A DNA stretch of 64,000 nt from Rhodopirellula sp. P2 (lineage in GTDB: Bacteria; Planctomycetota; Planctomycetia; Pirellulales; Pirellulaceae), in the NCBI RefSeq assembly GCF_028768465.1, contig NZ_CP118225.1, positions 6,801,001-6,865,000 on the forward strand, written 5' to 3'. Below, piece after piece: positions 8,777 to 16,857 of the stretch. The notes below the pieces were generated by a model. That model saw nothing but the letters and a program-made list of their open reading frames with translations. It made no database searches and was not told where the DNA came from. Position 1 is the first letter of the stretch; each line of letters opens with the position of its first letter. The translations under genes were made by a program, and so were the position numbers.

Positions 8777-10588
8777 ATGAGCCGATCCCAACCAGACCCC
8801 AACTCGACCAGTTCAGCAAGCCGCTTGAACCGACGTTCGACTCATTTTTCCGCTGGCTCTTGGTCGCCCTCAGCGCCCACCGAATCATGGGCCATGGTGA
8901 CTCCCACGGAAGTCCTGCAATCCTTCCGGCGGCGATTGCCCTCGATCATCGTCACCACGCTTTTGGTGACCATGGCCGTGGTGGCTGTCCTGATTGTTTG
9001 GCCCAATCAGTACCGCAGCGAAGGCTTGATGTACGTGCGGCTTGGACGCGGTGCACTGGCCGTTGATCCGACCACCAAAACCACCCAATCGGTGTCGATG
9101 CAAGAAAGCCGCACGGCGGAAGTCGTCAGCATCGGCGAGATGATCGGCAGTCGGGAAATCGCGGAACGCGCGGTGAAACGCATCGGCGTTGAGAAAATCA
9201 ACCAACCTCGCACCTGGATCGACCGCGGCCTGAAGGACATCGAAGCGTTCTTCCAATCGGACCATCAACTGACGTCCTGGTTGCCAAAGTCCGCAGGCAA
9301 AACCGTGGGCGATCTGACCCCCGAACAATACCAGGCTCAGCTGGAGCGTGAAAACGCGATCAAGAAAGTCTCTCAGGCGATCAACGTCCAAATCGCGAAG
9401 AACGGCTACACCGTCGCGGTGGCCGGCAAAGGCGACGATCCATTGCTGGTCCAATCCGTCGTCCAAGCCGTGATGGATGAATACGGCCGCTACCACGTCG
9501 AAGCTCACAGCGTGGACGGTTCGGAACCCTTCTTCGAAAAACGAGCCAAGGAAAGTCGTGACATCGCCTTGGCGACACGCCGAGCCTTGCAAGAAACACG
9601 CAACGAAATGGGCTGGCTCAGCGCCGCCTCCGCGGAAGAAACACTGCGTGAACGAATCATCGACCTGGAAATGAAGCTGAACACCGCCGACAGCGAACTC
9701 GCCGAAGCGATCAGCCAAGCCGAAGAATTGCGCCGTCAACTGGACGGGACCAAAGAATGGGTCCCCGTCGAAGTCACCCTGGGCATCGCCAACGCAGCTG
9801 GCGACCAAATGCGAAGCCAACTGTACGACGTGCAAATCCAAGACGGCGAGGAACTGTCCCGCGTCAGCCCCAACCACCCCCGCTACAAATTGCTGCAAGA
9901 AAAAATGCAGCAAAGTGCTCAACTCGCAAACGCAGAACGCGAAGATCGCGAAGAGCGCCGTGAAGCGATCAATCCGGTCTACCAAGAGCTCGAAACCCAG
10001 TTCCAAACCATTCGCGCCAAAGCCGTTGGACTGAAGAGTCGCCGAGATGCGGTGAACGAACGCTTGGCCGCCACTCAGCTCGACCTGCGACGCCTGAACG
10101 AAGACTCCACCCGCTTGGCCGAACTGACCTGGGAAGCGGAATTGGCAGAGGACACTTATCGGGAACACGCACGCTCACTGGAAGAAGCCCGCGTCAATTC
10201 AGAACTCGACGAATTGCAAATGTCCGATGTCAGCGTGATCCAAGACGCGACGTTGAACCTCAAGAAGTCCGGCCCGATGCGTGGCTTGTTGTCCGTGGTT
10301 GGCCTGCTGCTCGGCCTGAGCCTTGGATTGCTCCAAGCGATCCTGCGAGATTCGCCCGTCGCTTCGACCGGCGGTTCTCGCTCCGACTTTTCGCGTCATA
10401 CAGCAGGCAAGGTTCGCCGCCGCTCCAAGTCCAACTCCGCTGCCACCACTGACACGGACCTGGACGATGTGATGCACGAACAAGACACCATTGAAGTCAA
10501 CGAGCCGGTGACTGCCGGCCTGCCCAATGGCGACACCGTCGCCACGAACGAAACGACGGGAACGTTCAACGCTCCCATGCCTCGCTGA
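8777..10588 (+). CDS. Polysaccharide chain-length determinant (Wzz/GumC-like) protein
   Basis: The 603-residue product has the topology of a polysaccharide co-polymerase. A first membrane helix lies at about residues 55-75 (SIIVTTLLVTMAVVAVLIVW) and a second at about 500-520 (MRGLLSVVGLLLGLSLGLL). Between them is a large periplasmic region rich in Glu, Gln and Arg that is predicted to form long coiled coils (about 260-460). No Walker A follows the second helix, so there is no fused tyrosine kinase; the tail is an 80-residue polar segment. Such proteins set polymer length and link to the export channel. The ATG at 8777 has GGAG eight bases upstream; a TTG at 8750 is possible but less likely. 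It is the first gene of an exopolysaccharide operon. Confidence 0.87.
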   Translation: MSRSQPDPNSTSSASRLNRRSTHFSAGSWSPSAPTESWAMVTPTEVLQSFRRRLPSIIVTTLLVTMAVVAVLIVWPNQYRSEGLMYVRLGRGALAVDPTTKTTQSVSMQESRTAEVVSIGEMIGSREIAERAVKRIGVEKINQPRTWIDRGLKDIEAFFQSDHQLTSWLPKSAGKTVGDLTPEQYQAQLERENAIKKVSQAINVQIAKNGYTVAVAGKGDDPLLVQSVVQAVMDEYGRYHVEAHSVDGSEPFFEKRAKESRDIALATRRALQETRNEMGWLSAASAEETLRERIIDLEMKLNTADSELAEAISQAEELRRQLDGTKEWVPVEVTLGIANAAGDQMRSQLYDVQIQDGEELSRVSPNHPRYKLLQEKMQQSAQLANAEREDREERREAINPVYQELETQFQTIRAKAVGLKSRRDAVNERLAATQLDLRRLNEDSTRLAELTWEAELAEDTYREHARSLEEARVNSELDELQMSDVSVIQDATLNLKKSGPMRGLLSVVGLLLGLSLGLLQAILRDSPVASTGGSRSDFSRHTAGKVRRRSKSNSAATTDTDLDDVMHEQDTIEVNEPVTAGLPNGDTVATNETTGTFNAPMPR

Positions 10589-10650
10589 TCCCAGTGGAAT
10601 TGAACGCGGGCAAAACCTGCTCCCGCAGCGACCACGATGGATCACGCAGA

Positions 10651-11937
10651 ATGGCTCAAGCGGGCACAGACACGCACCTAGGAACAACAAACTTGTTTTC
10701 ATTTTTAAAGAAAGAACGGCGTGAACGCCTGCTGCGTTGGAAGGACGAGGCTTCCCTCGGCCGCCGACGCGTGCTGCTGCTGTCGTCGCGACAGTTCGAT
10801 CGCGAACTGAACCGCGAACGCTTGCGTGCAACTCGGCGGTCCATTCCTTTCTGTCTCTTGACGGTTGAACTGCTGGCCCAAGCAGGCTCGACCCGCCGCA
10901 ACACGAACAAACAGAACCGCCAACTGGTTGACCTGCTGCTCCGCAATCTTCGCGTGACAGATGAAAAGGGAATCCTGGCAACCTTTCGATATGGTGTCCT
11001 CTTGGTCGACACCCCCGAAATGGGCGGCCGCGCGGTCCTGGACCGAATCTCACGGTTGAGCTCCGAAGCGGGGCTGGAAGTGCGCTTGCACTTGCAAGTC
11101 CACGACCCGAACGGCTTCAGCGAAGACAACGACCTTGACGGTGACGCCTCCGGCGACCGGCGTGCCGGCGAACGCCGCAAAGACGATCCAGCTGACAAAC
11201 AAGAAAACTGGGTGCGTTTGGCAGAATCCTCGCCGGCCCCCTCCGCATCGATCCCCCCCAAAACGCTCGCCCACAGCGGCGTGCAATCTTCGATTGACGA
11301 CCTCTCACTGGCCGGCACTCCGCAGCAATCCAACCAGTCTGGTTTGTGGCTCAAACGCGCCATCGACCTCGCCGGCGCCGGCGTTGGGCTGGTCCTGGCA
11401 GGTCCCGCCATCCTGGCCGCCGTGGCGGTGATCAAGTGGACCGACGGCGGCCCAGCCTTTTTCCGCCAAACCCGCGAAGGCCATAACGGTCGCCCGTTCA
11501 CCATCCTGAAACTTCGGACGATGATCGTCGACGCGGAGAAATTCCAGGCGGAACTGCGTGCCGAAAGCCATCGCGACGGGCCCGCTTTCAAGATCGCTCG
11601 CGACCCACGCGTGACCAAAGTTGGCCATTTTTTACGGGCGACTTGTTTGGACGAACTGCCTCAACTGATTAATGTGTTGAAAGGCGACATGTCTCTGGTG
11701 GGTCCTCGACCACTCCCCTGGCATGAGAGCCGAGCCTGCGAACGTTGGCACCGTCGACGCCTCGACGTTCGCCCCGGCCTGACTTGCACCTGGCAAGTCA
11801 ACAAGGGAAAAGCCGTGACGTTCGATGATTGGATGCGGATGGATCTTCGTTACATCGACCAATTGGGTTTGTTTCAAGATCTTCGACTCATCGCTCAAAC
11901 TGTCGTTGTGCCCGTGACGGGGCGTGGCGGCGAATAG
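10651..11937 (+). CDS. Polyprenyl-phosphate sugar-1-phosphate transferase with GGDEF-like N-terminal region
   Basis: The C-terminal 200 residues are a bacterial sugar transferase domain: one membrane helix (LWLKRAIDLAGAGVGLVLAG), then FRQTREGHNGRPFTILKLRTM, LDELPQLINVLKGDMSLVGPRP and VRPGLTCTWQV. These motifs define initiating phosphoglycosyl transferases that load the first sugar phosphate onto undecaprenyl phosphate. The usual four-helix N-terminus of WbaP/CpsE types is missing. Instead residues about 30-150 resemble a degenerate GGDEF fold: FDRELNRERLRATRRSIPF, then LLLRNLRVTDEKGILATFRYGVLLVDTPEMGGRAVLDRI, with FRYG where GGDEF would be. The ATG at 10651 is chosen; a GTG at 10594 would add 19 residues. 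It follows the chain-length gene in the operon. Confidence 0.9.
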   Translation: MAQAGTDTHLGTTNLFSFLKKERRERLLRWKDEASLGRRRVLLLSSRQFDRELNRERLRATRRSIPFCLLTVELLAQAGSTRRNTNKQNRQLVDLLLRNLRVTDEKGILATFRYGVLLVDTPEMGGRAVLDRISRLSSEAGLEVRLHLQVHDPNGFSEDNDLDGDASGDRRAGERRKDDPADKQENWVRLAESSPAPSASIPPKTLAHSGVQSSIDDLSLAGTPQQSNQSGLWLKRAIDLAGAGVGLVLAGPAILAAVAVIKWTDGGPAFFRQTREGHNGRPFTILKLRTMIVDAEKFQAELRAESHRDGPAFKIARDPRVTKVGHFLRATCLDELPQLINVLKGDMSLVGPRPLPWHESRACERWHRRRLDVRPGLTCTWQVNKGKAVTFDDWMRMDLRYIDQLGLFQDLRLIAQTVVVPVTGRGGE

Positions 11938-11946
11938 ACTCTCAAC

Positions 11947-13308
11947 ATGTCTGCCGTTTTGCCCGCGAAACCTGAATCCGACGACTCAACGCACACCTCC
12001 CCGCCGATCGGTTTCTCCGGAGACGATTCGCTGGAACGGGGATTCTCTGCTGATGCCGAATCACTCAGCCAAGCGTTCCCGGACGGCTCCGCCCTGGACA
12101 CCAAAGCCGTCTTTCTGACGCACTACATCCCGCTGTATCAAGTGCGGGTGCTGCAAGAGATCACCCGGCGAGTTCGCGATTTCCAGATTCTGCTCAGCAC
12201 TCCGATCGAGCCCAATCGCAACTTCAAACTGGATTGGTCAGGACTGAACGTCCAAGTCCAAAAAACCCTCACGCTGCGCAGGCGATGGCGACATGCCAAG
12301 GCAGGATTTGACGACCCGCTGTTCGTGCACATCCCCTACGACACCTTGGCTCAACTGAAACGCCTTCGTCCCGATGTTGTCATCTCGCATGAACTGGGAG
12401 CTCGGTCACTGGCGGCGGCTCGCTACTGCCGACGCTCAGGAGCCCGGCTGGTCCTGGCGACTTTCATGAGCGAACACACTGAACAAGGCCGCGGACGACT
12501 TCGCACCTGGGCTCGCCGGCGACTGATCCGCGCAGCCGATGCCATCACCTACAACGGCCCCTCCTGCCGCGAGGTGTTGCTGTCCTTGGGTGCCAAGGAA
12601 GAACAGCTGTTTCACTTGCCCTACGCGGCGGACGACCGAACCATCGCCAGCAACATCGCACGCCCACCGGAACCCCAGGTTCGCAGGCGTCTGCTGTGCA
12701 TCGGGCAGCTCTCACAACGCAAGGGTGTCCTGCCCTTGGTGCGCCAAGCCAGCGATTTCTGCGCCACCCACCAGGAGTCCTTGGAAATCACCTTTGTGGG
12801 CGACGGCCCCTGTCGCGGCGAACTCGAAACACTGGCAGCAGGGAACCGCACCCACGACAACGCAGCCATTGATTCCCGCCTGAGCATTTATGTGCTGGGC
12901 AACCGACCTGCTGCAGAGCTTCCGCAACGGATGCATGATCACGGGGCCATCATTGCGCCGACCTTGGCTGACGAATGGTTGCTGGTCACCAACGAAGGGA
13001 TGCACGCAGGAATGCCGATCATCGGCAGCATCTACGCGCAATCCGTCACCACACTGATCCAAAACGGACGCAATGGCTGGCAGTACGATCCACTGGCCAC
13101 TGCACCGTCATCATCGACGCTGGACCTTTCCGGCGCACTGACTGCTTACCTCAACAGCGACGACGCAACCATCGCCGAGATGCGAAAGAACGCCCAGCAA
13201 GACATTCAGGGCTACACCCCGGAACGATCGGCGCTGGGTGCCATTCATGCCATCCAATCGGCCATGAATCACCTCCCCCCGCCCTCATCGGGGAATGCTG
13301 CACGATGA
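11947..13308 (+). CDS. Glycosyltransferase family 4 (GT-B) protein
   Basis: The 453-residue product has the two-domain GT-B plan. The N-terminal half carries HYIPLYQVRVLQEI and a DVVISHELGARSLAAARY segment. The C-terminal half starts RRLLCIGQLSQRKGVLPLVRQ and has GDGPCRGELE and the donor-binding region LADEWLLVTNEGMHAGMPIIGS, which corresponds to the E-x7-E motif of family GT4. The first 55 residues are polar and probably disordered. It should add a sugar to the lipid-linked repeat unit. It starts 10 bases after the sugar transferase stop and its stop overlaps the next ATG (ATGA), so translation is coupled. Confidence 0.9.
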   Translation: MSAVLPAKPESDDSTHTSPPIGFSGDDSLERGFSADAESLSQAFPDGSALDTKAVFLTHYIPLYQVRVLQEITRRVRDFQILLSTPIEPNRNFKLDWSGLNVQVQKTLTLRRRWRHAKAGFDDPLFVHIPYDTLAQLKRLRPDVVISHELGARSLAAARYCRRSGARLVLATFMSEHTEQGRGRLRTWARRRLIRAADAITYNGPSCREVLLSLGAKEEQLFHLPYAADDRTIASNIARPPEPQVRRRLLCIGQLSQRKGVLPLVRQASDFCATHQESLEITFVGDGPCRGELETLAAGNRTHDNAAIDSRLSIYVLGNRPAAELPQRMHDHGAIIAPTLADEWLLVTNEGMHAGMPIIGSIYAQSVTTLIQNGRNGWQYDPLATAPSSSTLDLSGALTAYLNSDDATIAEMRKNAQQDIQGYTPERSALGAIHAIQSAMNHLPPPSSGNAAR

Positions 13309-14285
13309 CCCAAGCGTTGATCGGCAGCCTGTCGATGGATCTGGACAACAAATGGGCCTACCTCCGCGCCGCCGGGCGAGAGGACTGGGAGTCCACGTCG
13401 AGCTACCTTCCCATGGTCACGCAGCGCGTCGTTGAGACGCTCGGCGAGCTGAACCTGCCGCTGACCGTGTTCTTGGTGGGACGAGATTTGAACGTTGATT
13501 CCGACGTCCAGGCCATCCAAACATTCGACCAACTTTCCAGCTGGGAAGCCGCGAATCATTCGCTCAATCATTTGCCGTGGATGCACACGATGAGCGAACC
13601 CGAAATCGAATCCGAGGTCATGACGACGCACGATCGAATCGTCTCGACCATCGGCACCCGCCCAGTTGGTTTTCGCGGCCCTGGATTCAGCTGCCCGACG
13701 GAAGTGCTGCGAGTGCTGATCCGGAATCAGTACACCTACGACGCATCGATTTTCCCAACGTCGGTGGCGCCCCTCGCACGAGCGGTCTTTTTGGCACGCA
13801 CGAACCTGAAGGGCGATCAACGCGAAAAAGCGAAGAAGCTTTACGGTGGATTCGATTCCATGCGAAATCCCAATCGCCCCTTCCTGCGGCAGGAAGAGGT
13901 GGACGGCGTCGTTCGTCCGCTGCAAGAAATTCCGGTCACCACGCTGCCGTTCCTGCGTGCCCCGATTCACTTCAGCTACGTCACTTTTCTGGCCAGCTTC
14001 AGCGTGATGGCGGCGAAGATGTATTTCACATCCTCGTTGCAGTTGTGTCGCCTGACGGGCACCTCGCCGTCGCTGCTTCTCCACCCGCCAGACTTCCTGG
14101 GGTGCGAAGACGATTCCGACATGGCCTACTTCCCGGGCATGAAAATGAAACGCGAAAAGAAGCTTTCGTTCATGCGTTGGGCTCTTAAAAAATTCGCTCG
14201 TGACTTTGATGTGCGAACCATGCTGGACCAAACTCAAACACTCGCGACAACGCACGCCCCTGTGCCTCAACCTGCAACCACTTAA
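13305..14285 (+). CDS. Polysaccharide deacetylase family protein
   Basis: The 326-residue product matches the NodB-homology fold. SLSMDLDNKW holds the catalytic Asp pair position (the second residue is Asn here rather than Asp), EAANHSLNHLPW is the H-S-x-x-H metal motif, GFRGPGFSCP is the Arg-containing motif, and SPSLLLHPPDFLG carries the final His. The family removes N- or O-acetyl groups from polysaccharides or their precursors. No signal peptide is present, so it may act on lipid-linked intermediates in the cytoplasm. The ATG overlaps the preceding stop by four bases (ATGA), which fixes the start. The Asp-to-Asn change could alter activity. Confidence 0.88.
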   Translation: MTQALIGSLSMDLDNKWAYLRAAGREDWESTSSYLPMVTQRVVETLGELNLPLTVFLVGRDLNVDSDVQAIQTFDQLSSWEAANHSLNHLPWMHTMSEPEIESEVMTTHDRIVSTIGTRPVGFRGPGFSCPTEVLRVLIRNQYTYDASIFPTSVAPLARAVFLARTNLKGDQREKAKKLYGGFDSMRNPNRPFLRQEEVDGVVRPLQEIPVTTLPFLRAPIHFSYVTFLASFSVMAAKMYFTSSLQLCRLTGTSPSLLLHPPDFLGCEDDSDMAYFPGMKMKREKKLSFMRWALKKFARDFDVRTMLDQTQTLATTHAPVPQPATT

Positions 14286-14292
14286 CGAAACC

Positions 14293-15114
14293 ATGTTGGA
14301 CTACGGACAACACAACGTGTTGGGCATTGGCGTCAATGCGATCGACTACGAATCCGCGGTGGATCGCATCCTCACCGCCGCCAAGAACCACGCCCCGATG
14401 GCGGTCACCGCCTTGGCCGTTCACGGCGTGATGACCGGTGTGCTGGACCGGGAACATCACTATCGACTCAACCAGTTCGACCTGGTCTGCCCCGACGGGC
14501 AACCGGTGCGGTGGGCGCTGAATCGATTGCACCAAAGGTCCTTTGACGGACCGGCCTTGTCCGATCGGGTTTATGGCCCGGAACTGACGCTTCGCCTGTG
14601 CGCCCAAGCTGCCAAGGAAGACGTGCCGATCTTTTTGTTTGGTGCCACCGAAGACATGCTTCAGCAGTTCGCTGATCGTCTGTGCGAGCGGTTCGAAGGG
14701 CTTCGCATCGTCGGCAAACGCGCCTCCGCGTTTCGACAAATCACCCCGGAAGAACGAGACGAACTGGCTGCAGAAATCCGAGCCAGCGGCGCTCAGATGT
14801 GTTTCGTAGGACTGGGTTGCCCCCGCCAAGAAATCTTCGCCTACGAAATGAAAGAACACCTCTCGATGCCTCTGATCGCGGTCGGCGCCGCCTTTGCGTT
14901 TCATGCCGGAATGCTGGAACAGGCACCGGCTTGGATGCAAGCCAATGGGCTGGAGTGGTTCTTCCGCCTGACGCGAGAACCAGGCCGATTGTGGCGGCGT
15001 TATCTGTATTTGAACCCCGCCTACGTCTCCTTGCTCACACTTCAGAAACTGGGCATTTACCGTCGCAAACGCGACGGCGGCCAGTCGCCTCGCAAAGAAT
15101 TGATGTTCGGCTGA
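14293..15114 (+). CDS. WecG/TagA/CpsF family glycosyltransferase
   Basis: The 273-residue product starts MLDYGQHNVLGIGVNAIDYESAVDRIL and has the family segments NQFDLVCPDGQPVRWALN, IFLFGATEDMLQQFADRL and MCFVGLGCPRQEIFAYEM, followed by an amphipathic EWFFRLTREPGRLWRRYL C-terminus that anchors such enzymes to the membrane. GT26 enzymes add N-acetylmannosamine-type sugars to a lipid-linked acceptor. The ATG at 14293 matches the family start; it lies 8 bases after the deacetylase stop. It is the last gene of the exopolysaccharide operon, with a convergent gene 50 bases on. Confidence 0.93.
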   Translation: MLDYGQHNVLGIGVNAIDYESAVDRILTAAKNHAPMAVTALAVHGVMTGVLDREHHYRLNQFDLVCPDGQPVRWALNRLHQRSFDGPALSDRVYGPELTLRLCAQAAKEDVPIFLFGATEDMLQQFADRLCERFEGLRIVGKRASAFRQITPEERDELAAEIRASGAQMCFVGLGCPRQEIFAYEMKEHLSMPLIAVGAAFAFHAGMLEQAPAWMQANGLEWFFRLTREPGRLWRRYLYLNPAYVSLLTLQKLGIYRRKRDGGQSPRKELMFG

Positions 15115-15163
15115 TCGGCCGAAGCATGGCCGCGGACTGGGCGGCTCCAACGCATGACCAAGC

Positions 15164-15685
15164 TCACGCGTTGAGTGCGTCGCTGAGCCGCAGGGTTTCT
15201 TCCACCAGCGTGTCGACCCGTCGACCGATCTCATCATCGGCCAACGAATCGCCTTCAAAGGACTCCCCGGTCGCGTAGACAAACCGCGGCACAATCACGC
15301 AGCGGAAATCCAGCATCAGGCTGTTGGCCAACCCCATCACGGACATGTAACTGCCCTGGCCTCCCGCGGCCAACAACAACGCCACCGTCTTGCCGGTCCA
15401 GGCTTTCCCGGTGAGCTCCACCGCGTTTTTGATCGCCGCATTGACGTCGTAATTGTAAACCGGCGAGGCAATGTAAATCGCTTCTGCCGAACGCACCAAT
15501 TCGCCCAACGCGATCACTTCTTCGTGGCCGTACGCCGTGGCACCATCGCAGGGCGGCAATGTTCGCACGGACAGATCAAACACTTCCACTTCGCGACTTT
15601 GCCCACGCAGTCGCTCCGCAACCGATCTCGCCAGAATTCGGCTGCGACTGGTGGGGTGAAGGCTGGAACTGATGACGAGATGCAT
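15164..15685 (-). CDS. NADPH-dependent FMN reductase family protein
   Basis: The 173-residue product has a flavodoxin-like fold: MHLVISSSLHPTSRSRILARS is the phosphate-binding loop for FMN, AIYIASPVYNYDVNAAIKNAVEL is the conserved middle motif and LLAAGGQGSYMSVMGL follows. Such enzymes reduce FMN or quinones with NAD(P)H. The ATG at 15685 is used; an upstream TTG would add four residues. It is convergent with the exopolysaccharide operon, separated by 50 bases, and may be co-transcribed with cdsA, whose stop is 58 bases upstream. Confidence 0.88.
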   Translation of the reverse strand: MHLVISSSLHPTSRSRILARSVAERLRGQSREVEVFDLSVRTLPPCDGATAYGHEEVIALGELVRSAEAIYIASPVYNYDVNAAIKNAVELTGKAWTGKTVALLLAAGGQGSYMSVMGLANSLMLDFRCVIVPRFVYATGESFEGDSLADDEIGRRVDTLVEETLRLSDALNA

Positions 15686-15743
15686 GCCCTGGCTCAATCG
15701 AAAGTGATGTTGGCTTGGAAGAAGAACTCAGACGACCAAGAGT

Positions 15744-16844
15744 TCAAGTGAAGAAGAATCGTGTCACGTGATAGAAGATGGGAGCGGCGAAGCAGATGTT
15801 GTCGATCTGGTCCAGAATCCCAGCGTGGCCCTGCACCAAAGTGCCCGTGTCGGTCACCCCACGGTCTCGTTTGATCGCACTCATAGTCAGCGTGCCCATG
15901 CTCGCCATCGCGGTCACCACCACCCCCATCAGCAAGGCTTCCCACCAGAAAAACGGCGTGGCCCACCGAAGCAGCGCGGCGATCACACCGGTCGACATCA
16001 TCGCCCCCAACACGCCTTCCCAGGTTCTAGAAGCGTTGATATCGGGAGCGATCACGTGACGCCCGGCCAGTTTGCTCCACACCCGTTCCAGCGTCAGCGA
16101 CAACTGAGCGATCAAGACAAAGAACATCAACAAGTTGACGTTGCTGCCTGTCCAAGGTTCGCCGCCCGTCCGAACCAACTGCAGATCCAGAAGCGCCGGG
16201 GCGTGGGACAGCGAGTAGACACACACGAGCAGCCCAGCTTGGATCTTGGCACAGCGTTCGAGAAACCGCTTGGCATCGCCCGCGATGGCAGCGCGAGCCG
16301 GAATGAACAGGCTCGCGTAAACCGGAATCATGATGCTGTAAAACGGATAAAAATCATCGCCCAAACCGATCAAAATGTATTGCAGCGGCGTGAAGATGAA
16401 GAAGATCCAAAACAGCGTCCGGTGGTCCCCGCGTCGAGTCGGAGTCATCGAAATGAACTCCCGCAGCGCCCAAAACGACACCATCGAAAACAACACCACC
16501 AACCCGATCCGGTGGATCAAGGAACCGATCACGAAGATCGCCACCATCGTCCACCAGACTCGCAATTTGGCACGAAATCGCTTGACGACCGCGGCGTCCA
16601 CCGCGATCGAATCGTTGCGTCCGAGCAGGAACGCGACCAACGTTGCGATGGCCAATGCCGCGAGAATGACCGCGATCAGGATGTAGGTGGTTGTATCTGG
16701 CAAGGTGATCTTCGGAGTGAGAGGAACCGACTCGACCAGCAGAGTTTCTGCGTTGATTTGGCAATGACCGGAACAGAAGTGCCTAGCACCGTGGGTGCTC
16801 AGCACCCGAGAGGCCGGCCCCTCAACAGGAACCTGGCACTTCAT
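15744..16844 (-). CDS. cdsA: Phosphatidate cytidylyltransferase
   Basis: The product has about eight hydrophobic helices and ends with the CDP-alcohol signature region: SRTWEGVLGAMMSTGVIAALL and then MGTLTMSAIKRDRGVTDTGTLVQGHAGILDQIDNICFAAPIFY, the family's S-x8-K-R-x(3)-K-D motif variant with the catalytic Asp residues. It makes CDP-diacylglycerol for phospholipid synthesis. The start is uncertain: the only ATG (16844) lies inside an 88-base nested palindrome and gives an unlikely 47-residue polar extension. A TTG at 16703, just before the first helix (TTTYILIAVILAALAIAT), would give a 319-residue protein of normal shape. The coordinates given are the longest version. Confidence 0.88.
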   Translation of the reverse strand: MKCQVPVEGPASRVLSTHGARHFCSGHCQINAETLLVESVPLTPKITLPDTTTYILIAVILAALAIATLVAFLLGRNDSIAVDAAVVKRFRAKLRVWWTMVAIFVIGSLIHRIGLVVLFSMVSFWALREFISMTPTRRGDHRTLFWIFFIFTPLQYILIGLGDDFYPFYSIMIPVYASLFIPARAAIAGDAKRFLERCAKIQAGLLVCVYSLSHAPALLDLQLVRTGGEPWTGSNVNLLMFFVLIAQLSLTLERVWSKLAGRHVIAPDINASRTWEGVLGAMMSTGVIAALLRWATPFFWWEALLMGVVVTAMASMGTLTMSAIKRDRGVTDTGTLVQGHAGILDQIDNICFAAPIFYHVTRFFFT

Positions 16845-16857
16845 TCCCGACTGTTCC
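16770..16857. repeat. Nested palindromic element between leuB and cdsA
   Basis: Three arms are stacked: GGAACAG (16770) with CTGTTCC (16851), AAGTGCC (16777) with GGCACTT (16835), and an inner perfect hairpin GGGTGC-TCA-GCACCC (16793-16807), followed by GAGAGGCC/GGCCCCTC. The element abuts the leuB stop codon, so it may fold as a terminator or processing structure. There is no T-run. It resembles REP-like palindromes elsewhere in the window. Confidence 0.6.

Noticed and set aside
8885-10168. A 427-codon open frame on the minus strand opposite the chain-length gene.
   Set aside because: It is a mirror frame of a high-GC coding region; its product has no domain and the plus-strand gene has clear family features and a ribosome site.
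13269-14294. A 341-codon minus-strand frame opposite the deacetylase gene.
   Set aside because: It is a shadow of the deacetylase gene, with Arg/His/Gln-rich composition and no recognised family.
14185-15294. A 369-codon minus-strand frame opposite the WecG/TagA gene.
   Set aside because: It covers a well-supported plus-strand gene and also runs into the FMN reductase region in another frame; no domain is visible.
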